From NCBI GenBank assembly GCA_014879765.1, contig JACSRL010000455.1:1-10074 (forward strand): 10,074 bases of DNA. Direction: 5' to 3'. This DNA comes from Anaerolinea sp. (GTDB taxonomy: Bacteria > Chloroflexota > Anaerolineae > JAAEKA01). Under the pieces are notes generated by a model that saw nothing but the letters and a program-made list of their open reading frames with translations, did not search any database and had not been told where the DNA came from. Both the position numbers and the translations under genes were made by a program. Shown here one piece after another: positions 5,263-10,074 of this stretch (its first letter is position 1; each line of letters opens with the position of its first letter).

Positions 5263-7266
5263 ATGCAACCGAGTCAGCTAAACTGGATCGCCAATTTCAT
5301 CTGGGGCATCGCCGACGACGTGCTGCGCGACCTCTACGTGCGCGGCAAGTACCGCGATGTCATCCTGCCCATGACGGTGTTGCGCCGCCTGGACGCGGTG
5401 TTGGAGCCGACCAAACAAACTGTGCTGGCCATGAAAGGGACGCTGGACCAGGCCGGCATCGTCAACCAAAAAGGCGCGCTGCAGCAGGTCGCAGGGCAGG
5501 ATTTCTACAACACCTCCCGTTTCACCCTGCGCGACCTGCGCGCCCGCGCCAGCCAGCAGCAGTTGCGCGCCGACTTCGAGGCCTATCTGGACGGCTACTC
5601 TCCCAATGTCCAGGATATCCTGGAGAACTTCGAGTTTCGCAACCAGATCCCGCGGCTTTCCAAGGCCGACGCGCTGGGCACGCTGATCGAGAAGTTTCTC
5701 TCGCCCGACATCAATCTCAGCCCCCACCCGGTGCATCACGGCGACGGCTCAGTCAAGCATCCTGGACTCGACAACCACGCCATGGGCACCATCTTCGAGG
5801 AGCTGGTGCGGCGCTTCAACGAGGAGAACAACGAGGAGGCAGGCGAGCACTGGACGCCGCGCGATGCGGTCAGGTTGATGGCGCAGTTGATTTTCCTGCC
5901 CATCGCCGACGCCATCGAATCGGGTACCTATCTGCTCTACGACGGCGCGTGCGGCACGGGCGGCATGTTGACCGTGGCTGAGGAGACGTTGCAAGAGCTG
6001 GCGGCTGCCCACGGCAAGCAGGTGGCGACGCACCTCTACGGCCAGGAGATCAACGCCGAGACCTACGCTATCTGCAAGGCTGACCTGTTGCTCAAGGGCG
6101 AGGGGGACGCGGCCGACAACATCGTCGGTGGCCCGGAGCACTCGACCCTGTCCAACGACGCCTTCCGGGCGAGGGAGTTCAACTTCATGCTCAGCAATCC
6201 GCCTTACGGCAAGAGCTGGAAGAGCGACCTGGAGCGCCTGGGCGGCAAGGGCAGCATCAAAGACCCCCGCTTTGTCATTGAGCACGCCGGCGACCCCGAG
6301 TATTCGCTGCTGACCCGCTCCAGCGATGGGCAGATGCTCTTTCTGGCCAACATGCTGAGCAAGATGAAGCGCGACACGCCGCTGGGCAGCCGCATCGCCG
6401 AGGTGCACAACGGCTCATCGCTCTTCACCGGCGATGCGGGCCAGGGCGAGAGCAACATCCGCCGCTGGATTATCGAGAACGACTGGCTGGAGGCCATCGT
6501 GGCGCTGCCGTTGAACATGTTCTACAACACCGGCATCGCCACCTACATCTGGGTGCTGACCAACCGCAAGCCGGCCCACCGCCAGGGCTTCGTGCAGCTC
6601 ATCGACGCCAGCCAGTGGTACCGGCCGCTGCGTAAGAACCTCGGCAAGAAGAACTGCGAGCTGGGCGACGAGGACATCCAGCGCGTCTGCGATACCTTCC
6701 TGTGCTTCGAGGAGAGCCAGCAGTCTAAGATCTTCCCCAACGCGGCCTTCGGTTACTGGAAAGTGACGGTGGAGCGGCCGCTGCGGCTGCAAGGCATCGA
6801 TCCCGGCCGCGTCTACGCAGCCAAGGAGATCAAGGAGCTGCGGGCCAGCGGTCAGCGGGCCGACGACGCGTCGCCGGTCATTCGCAAGGTTCACAAAGAG
6901 GGTACGGCGCCCAATCCCCTGCACGGGCTGTTCTTGCACCTCTCTCCTGCACGGAGAGGGGCCGGGGGTGAGGGCATGGTCGTCGAATACGAGCCGGACC
7001 CCGACCTGCGCGACACGGAGCAGATCCCGCTGCTGGAGCCGGGCGGCATCGCTGACTTCCTCAGTCGCGAGGTGCTGCCCCACGCGCCCGACGCCTGGGT
7101 CGCGCCCGACAGTATCAAGACCGGCTACGAGATCAGCTTCACCCGCTACTTCTACAAGCCGCAACCGCTGCGCACTCTGGCCGAGATCCGGGCCGACATC
7201 CTGGCGCTGGAGCGGGAGACGGAAGGGCTGTTGGATCAGATCTTGGCTGAGGAGCTTGCCGGGTAA
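5263..7266 (+). CDS. hsdM: Type I restriction-modification system methyltransferase subunit HsdM
   Basis: HsdM transfers methyl from S-adenosylmethionine to adenine N6 in the site chosen by HsdS; two M and one S subunit make the methyltransferase and HsdR adds cleavage. The N-terminal helical domain (about 8-150) starts with NFIWGIADDVLRDLY (11-25) and VILPMTVLRRLDAVLEPTK (33-51). The catalytic domain has GEHWTPRDAVRLM (194-206), AdoMet motif I DGACGTGG (227-234) and catalytic motif IV NPPYG (312-316), so it looks active. HKEGTAPNPLHGL (544-556) and VVEYEPDPDLRDTEQIPLLE (573-592) mark the C-terminal region, ending in a coiled-coil-like helix (637-664). A 667-residue length suits this subgroup. 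Residues of about 557-571 derive from an inserted palindromic repeat. CGGAG lies 5 nt before the ATG; the upstream gene ends 10 nt earlier, implying one transcript. Confidence 0.95.
   Translation: MQPSQLNWIANFIWGIADDVLRDLYVRGKYRDVILPMTVLRRLDAVLEPTKQTVLAMKGTLDQAGIVNQKGALQQVAGQDFYNTSRFTLRDLRARASQQQLRADFEAYLDGYSPNVQDILENFEFRNQIPRLSKADALGTLIEKFLSPDINLSPHPVHHGDGSVKHPGLDNHAMGTIFEELVRRFNEENNEEAGEHWTPRDAVRLMAQLIFLPIADAIESGTYLLYDGACGTGGMLTVAEETLQELAAAHGKQVATHLYGQEINAETYAICKADLLLKGEGDAADNIVGGPEHSTLSNDAFRAREFNFMLSNPPYGKSWKSDLERLGGKGSIKDPRFVIEHAGDPEYSLLTRSSDGQMLFLANMLSKMKRDTPLGSRIAEVHNGSSLFTGDAGQGESNIRRWIIENDWLEAIVALPLNMFYNTGIATYIWVLTNRKPAHRQGFVQLIDASQWYRPLRKNLGKKNCELGDEDIQRVCDTFLCFEESQQSKIFPNAAFGYWKVTVERPLRLQGIDPGRVYAAKEIKELRASGQRADDASPVIRKVHKEGTAPNPLHGLFLHLSPARRGAGGEGMVVEYEPDPDLRDTEQIPLLEPGGIADFLSREVLPHAPDAWVAPDSIKTGYEISFTRYFYKPQPLRTLAEIRADILALERETEGLLDQILAEELAG
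6939..6974. repeat. Palindromic repeat inserted in frame inside hsdM
   Basis: The arms CCTCTCTCC (6939-6947) and GGAGAGGGG (6953-6961) form a 9-bp stem with one G-T pair and a 5-nt loop, followed by CCGGGGGTGAGGG (6962-6974). This matches the widespread bacterial dispersed element whose reverse strand reads LTPGPSP-type peptides. Here the forward frame reads HLSPARRGAGGEG. Family homology resumes just after it, so it adds a surface loop without breaking the frame. Confidence 0.75.
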
Positions 7267-7281
7267 GGTATCAACCAAAGG

Positions 7282-7314
7282 CGCGATTGTCGTAGCAGTG
7301 ATACGACAATCGCG
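7282..7314. terminator. Hairpin after hsdM, 13-bp perfect stem
   Basis: Arms 7282-7294 and 7302-7314 (CGCGATTGTCGTA and its reverse complement) are exact, with a 7-nt loop and a flanking G-T pair (7281/7315). It begins 15 nt after the hsdM stop. The downstream bases (TTGGATGC) are not a U-run, so termination may be weak; an mRNA-stabilising or REP-like role is possible. Confidence 0.65.
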
Positions 7315-7382
7315 TTGGATGCATTCTTGTGCCCTGTCTTGCTTGGCGTCAAGACGCTCGATGCCGGTGGGTCGGGCCACAG

Positions 7383-7411
7383 TTGACGACAGCCTGTGAG
7401 CATGTTATGAT
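7383..7411 (+). promoter_or_regulatory. Sigma70-type promoter of the toxin-antitoxin pair (and probably hsdS)
   Basis: TTGACG (7383-7388), a 17-nt spacer and TATGAT (7406-7411) form a strong match. The expected start is near 7418, giving a leader of about 40 nt with AGGAAGGTG (7443-7451) 7 nt before the ATG at 7459. It is the last recognisable promoter before hsdS, so hsdS is likely transcribed from it in addition to any read-through from hsdM. Confidence 0.7.
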
Positions 7412-7458
7412 CCGACCGCAGGTCATTCCCCGCGGCTGGATCAGGAAGGTGACACGAT

Positions 7459-7791
7459 ATGGAAACCCAGATCTCCTACCATGCTTCGACACCCGAGCAG
7501 ACAGTGATCCGCATCATGCGCAAGCTGACGCCTGAGCGAGCGGCTGCGCTGGTGGATTTCGCTCGCTTCCTGGAGTATCGCGCTGCCGAGGGTGCTGGCG
7601 GCTGGCCGGAAGCTGACCGTGCGGCTGCTGGCGAGGCTGGCGACCCCGATCAGCGCTGGGACGAGCTGTTGGCCCGACCTGAGGCTAAGGAGGTTATGCG
7701 GCAGATGGCGCGCGAGGCGCGCGAGGATTTCTACGCGGGTAGAACCACAGAGATTGTTGACACCGAAGACGGGCGGTTGACGCCAGGATGA
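7459..7791 (+). CDS. Putative antitoxin of a type II toxin-antitoxin pair
   Basis: A 110-residue acidic, soluble protein. A helical segment LTPERAAALVDFARFLEYR (23-41) resembles the 'LPPE...VLDFVEFL' segment of DUF2281-like and related antitoxins. A flexible middle (42-63) is followed by RWDELLARPEAKEVMRQMAR (66-85) and a C-terminal tail that could wrap the toxin. No clear DNA-binding fold is visible, so operator binding is unproven. It has its own promoter and a good Shine-Dalgarno (7443-7451), and its stop overlaps the toxin start by 4 nt (ATGA), the usual antitoxin-first arrangement. The antitoxin assignment rests mostly on position and size. Confidence 0.7.
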   Translation: METQISYHASTPEQTVIRIMRKLTPERAAALVDFARFLEYRAAEGAGGWPEADRAAAGEAGDPDQRWDELLARPEAKEVMRQMAREAREDFYAGRTTEIVDTEDGRLTPG

Positions 7792-8051
7792 GATCGAAGG
7801 CGACCCCCAAGTTCTGGCGCTTTTACGGACGGCTGCCAAGGGGATTGCAGCGCCGCGCTCGCAAGGCTTATCGGTTGTGGCAGGTCGATCCAGGCCATCC
7901 CAGCTTGCAGTTCAAGCGCGTCGACGACCAGGAGCCAATCTATTCTGTGCGCATCTCTGAGGACCATCGGGCGTTGGGGCTGCTGGAAGGCGACACAGTG
8001 ATCTGGTACTGGGTCGGCGGCCACGACGAGTACGAAAGGTTGCTGCGGTAA
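7788..8051 (+). CDS. RelE/ParE-family toxin-like protein
   Basis: An 87-residue basic protein with the layout of the RelE/ParE-like toxin subgroup: TPKFWRFYGRLPRGLQRRAR (6-25), then HPSLQFKRV (37-45), YSVRISEDHRALG (52-64) and VIWYWVGGHDEYERLL (71-86). Members usually act as mRNA interferases or gyrase inhibitors held in check by the adjacent antitoxin; which activity applies cannot be read from the sequence. Arginines 55 and 61 and histidine 79 sit at positions commonly conserved in the family. The ATG overlaps the antitoxin stop and the TAA ends 1 nt before the hsdS ATG, so antitoxin, toxin and hsdS are probably translationally coupled. It appears intact. Confidence 0.85.
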   Translation: MRSKATPKFWRFYGRLPRGLQRRARKAYRLWQVDPGHPSLQFKRVDDQEPIYSVRISEDHRALGLLEGDTVIWYWVGGHDEYERLLR

Positions 8052-8052
8052 C

Positions 8053-9486
8053 ATGACCCCACTCCCCCCCTACCCCGCCTACAAAGACTCCGGCGTGCCC
8101 TGGCTGGGGAGGATTCCCGCGCATTGGGATGCAACGATGACCAAACGTCATTACAGCATTCAGTTGGGCAAGATGCTCCAGAACACTCCGAAGTCAAATG
8201 ACGACAAATCCATTCCTTATCTGAAGGCACAGCATGTGCAGTGGTTTGCGGTAAGGTCCCACGGTTTGCCGCACATGTGGGCATCTCCTGTCGAGATTGA
8301 GGGTTATGGCGTTCAAGTCGGCGACCTTCTGGTTTGTGAAGGTGGCGAAGGTGGGCGTAGCGGTCTAGTGAAGAGCATTGGTGGACCAGCTATAATCCAA
8401 AACGCGCTCCATCGTGTTCGGCCAAGCTCGTTTTGCCGCAATGACTTTCTACAATATGTTATGAGCACGGTGTCAGCGATTGGTTGGTTTGATGCGCTCA
8501 ATAACAAAGCAACCATTGCGCATTTTACTTACGAGAAATTTGGCGCACTTGGAATTCCCATTCCGCCACCTCACGAACAACGCGCCATCACCCGCTACCT
8601 GGACCACGTCGACCGGCGCATCCGCCGCACCATCCGCGCCAGGCAGAAGCTGATCGCGCTGCTGGAGGAGCAGAAGCAGGCCGTCATCCACCTGGCCGTC
8701 ACCGGGCAGATCGACGTCCGCACCGGCCGGCCCTACCCGGTCTACAAGCCGTCGGGGGTGGAGTGGCTGGGGGAGGTGCCGGAACATTGGGACACGCGAC
8801 CAGCGAAGTACTTTTTCCGCGAGGTGGATGAGCGATCGTTGACAGGAGAGGAGGAACTCCTGTCTGTTTCGCACATCACCGGTGTCACGCCGCGGAATCA
8901 AAAGACCATCACCATGTTCATGGCCGCATCGTATGTTGGTCACAAGAGATGTCAACCCGGTGATCTGGTCATCAACACCATGTGGGCTTGGATGGGAGCT
9001 CTCGGCATAGCAGAGCAAACTGGCTTGGTCAGTCCATCCTACGGCGTTTACAGGCCACTTCACAGCTCAACGCTGCTACCGGAATACGCCGACTGCCTAT
9101 TGCGAACAAAGCCTTTCGTGGACGAGTACATCTGTCGTTCGACCGGAATCAGGTCATCGCGCCTTCGTCTATACCCCGAACAATTTCTACGCATTCACGT
9201 TGTATGCCCTTCCGCCGAAGAACAGCGTTCAATCCTTGATCAAATTGCGACTGGTACGGGCTATCTAAACGCCGCCATCGACCGCACCCAGCGCGAAATC
9301 GCCCTCCTGCGTGAATACCGCACCCGCTTGATCGCCGACGTGGTGACGGGCCAGGTGGACGTGCGCGCGGCGGCTGCGCAGTTGCCGGCGGAAGTTGAGG
9401 AGACCGATGCGCTGGTTGAGGAGGAAGTGTTCGGCGACGAGGAAGGTGAGGAGCAACCGGACGTTGAAAAGGAGGCGGACGCATGA
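8053..9486 (+). CDS. hsdS: Type I restriction-modification specificity subunit HsdS
   Basis: HsdS selects the bipartite target sequence and holds the HsdM subunits. The 477 residues form two tandem halves. Each opens with a matching segment, residues 7-26 and 228-247 (14 of 20 identical, pattern YPxYKxSGVxWLGxxPxHWD), then a target-recognition domain (about 27-173 and 248-388). Each ends with a helical spacer starting EQR (175, 390) and closing VTGQIDVR/VTGQVDVR (216-223, 431-438). An acidic tail (448-477) follows. The start at 8053 is supported because the conserved opening segment begins at residue 7; its Shine-Dalgarno is poor (AAAGG about 13 nt upstream), so translation probably depends on termination of the toxin gene 1 nt before. 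The recognition domains are visibly AT-richer than the spacers. The stop overlaps the next gene by 4 nt. Confidence 0.95.
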   Translation: MTPLPPYPAYKDSGVPWLGRIPAHWDATMTKRHYSIQLGKMLQNTPKSNDDKSIPYLKAQHVQWFAVRSHGLPHMWASPVEIEGYGVQVGDLLVCEGGEGGRSGLVKSIGGPAIIQNALHRVRPSSFCRNDFLQYVMSTVSAIGWFDALNNKATIAHFTYEKFGALGIPIPPPHEQRAITRYLDHVDRRIRRTIRARQKLIALLEEQKQAVIHLAVTGQIDVRTGRPYPVYKPSGVEWLGEVPEHWDTRPAKYFFREVDERSLTGEEELLSVSHITGVTPRNQKTITMFMAASYVGHKRCQPGDLVINTMWAWMGALGIAEQTGLVSPSYGVYRPLHSSTLLPEYADCLLRTKPFVDEYICRSTGIRSSRLRLYPEQFLRIHVVCPSAEEQRSILDQIATGTGYLNAAIDRTQREIALLREYRTRLIADVVTGQVDVRAAAAQLPAEVEETDALVEEEVFGDEEGEEQPDVEKEADA

Positions 9487-9993
9487 TTGGCAGACGCCCG
9501 CCTGAGTACTGGATCAGTCTATTCCATGAGCTGCGCAAGCTGCCCAATGAAACGGAATGGATAGAGTTCAAGCGGAACGATGCTGAGCCGCAGGATATCG
9601 GTGAATATCTGTCCGCTCTGGCCAATGCTGCTGCGCTCGATGGCAAACCAAGCGCCTATCTGCTCTGGGGGATTGACGATGCAACGCACGAGGTCGTCGG
9701 CACGACATTTGCACCACAGCGGGCCTACGAGAGCAGTTCTCTTTGCCCACCGTCCGCTCACAAGAATGGATCAGACGGATCGGGTGCGCGCCTGTTATTT
9801 GCATGCATGTTTGCGCTACGTCAATCGGAACTTTATGACCAATTCCTCATTGCGAGATCGGTTTGGCATCGAATCCAGGAACAGCGCCACGGCTTCGCGG
9901 CTGATCAAGGAAGCGATCCAGGCAGACGTTATCCATCCTTATGATGAAACTGCCAGCAAAAAACTCATGAAGTATGTACCTTTCTGGGCATAG
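9483..9993 (+). pseudogene. AlbA_2/COG2865-type ATP-binding protein, internally deleted and frameshifted
   Basis: The ATG overlaps the hsdS stop (ATGA). The first ~80 residues match the Schlafen AlbA_2 N-terminal domain: ETEWIEFKRNDAEPQDIGEY (23-42), SALANAAALDGKPSAYLLWG (44-63) and VVGTTFAP. After about 9725 this frame loses similarity and stops at 9944. The +1 frame then carries the family's C-terminus: AVLFAHRPL, DRVRACYLHACLRYV, and the winged-helix segment MTNSSLRDRFGIE from 9835 to a TAG at 9991-9993, ending in the typical YVPFWA. The two ends are joined around 9715-9735 with the central region, several hundred residues in full-length relatives, missing. It is best read as a deletion remnant. 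Such proteins are frequent neighbours of type I RM genes. A short AlbA_2-only product of 153 residues could still be made. Confidence 0.85.
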
Positions 9994-10025
9994 ACAAACG
10001 GATATCTGTCCATTCGCTTAGATTT

Positions 10026-10055
10026 TTGACCAAATCGGAGATTTTCTGGTAAGCT
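10026..10055 (+). promoter_or_regulatory. Sigma70-type promoter of the right-edge gene, apparently leaderless
   Basis: TTGACC (10026-10031), an 18-nt spacer and TAAGCT (10050-10055). Six nt (CAGGGC) separate the -10 box from the ATG at 10062, so transcription would begin on the start codon. This is the same 18-nt spacer and 6-nt gap seen at the ccsA-like promoter. Confidence 0.55.
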
Positions 10056-10061
10056 CAGGGC

Positions 10062-10074
10062 ATGACACCTGAAC
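10062..10074 (+). CDS. Start of a gene running off the right edge (MTPE...)
   Basis: ATG ACA CCT GAA C begins at 10062 directly after a well-placed promoter and 68 nt after the AlbA_2-type remnant. Only four residues are visible. Type I restriction subunits (HsdR) often begin MTPE and one is missing from this locus, so hsdR is a reasonable but weak guess. Confidence 0.4.

Noticed and set aside
4182..5264. 360-residue minus-strand open frame
   Set aside because: Antisense to the phosphorylase-like gene, with a biased Val/Asp/Gln composition and no motif; the plus strand has recognisable signatures and operon context.
6415..7380. 321-residue minus-strand open frame containing LTPGPSP
   Set aside because: Antisense to hsdM. 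The LTPGPSP string comes from the palindromic repeat read on the reverse strand, not from a real protein.
9994..10025. Possible hairpin terminator around GGATATCTGTCC
   Set aside because: Only a few imperfect base pairs and no following T-run in the right place; not convincing.

Overview
This is a GC-rich bacterial stretch holding a housekeeping minus-strand block on the left and a type I restriction-modification (RM) island on the right. Base composition, intergenic tandem octamers and heptamers, a dispersed palindrome whose reverse strand reads LTPGPSP, and leaderless-looking promoters fit a Chloroflexota-type genome (Anaerolineae/Caldilineae). That assignment is inference; no rRNA or marker gene is present to settle it.

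Left block (1-3299, minus strand). A divergent CcmC/CcsA-like cytochrome c assembly membrane protein (2649-3299) is translationally coupled by a 4-nt overlap to a bifunctional NAD(P)H-hydrate epimerase/dehydratase (nnr, 808-2652). After a perfect 22-bp hairpin comes the start of a multi-pass membrane protein, possibly a GT39/PMT-like glycosyltransferase, which runs off the left edge.

Divergent intergenic region (3300-3530). It has back-to-back sigma70-type promoters. The minus-strand one would start transcription at the ATG of the CcsA-like gene. The plus-strand one drives the right block. Between it and the first plus-strand gene lie three GTGAAAC heptamers and ten 8-bp units (CATTCACC x4, CTGTCACC x5, CACTCACC x1) that stop 4 nt before the ATG, where a Shine-Dalgarno would normally sit.

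Right block (3531-10074, plus strand). The first gene encodes a 573-residue protein of unknown role whose last ~200 residues carry nucleoside-phosphorylase-fold signatures. Ten bases later begins hsdM (type I methyltransferase subunit), which carries an in-frame palindromic repeat. Then come a 13-bp-stem hairpin, a strong promoter and a toxin-antitoxin-like pair (AbrB/DUF2281-like putative antitoxin plus RelE/ParE-like toxin). hsdS (two target-recognition domains) starts 1 nt after the toxin stop. hsdS overlaps by 4 nt the remains of an AlbA_2/COG2865-type ATP-binding protein gene that has lost its middle and its frame. The window ends with another promoter placed so that transcription would start on the ATG of a new gene (MTPE...). 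No hsdR is visible; that last gene is a candidate for it.

The HsdM and HsdS parts should form a sequence-specific methyltransferase. The most interesting points are the phosphorylase-fold protein at the head of the hsd operon behind a slippage-prone octamer array, and the TA pair wired between hsdM and hsdS.
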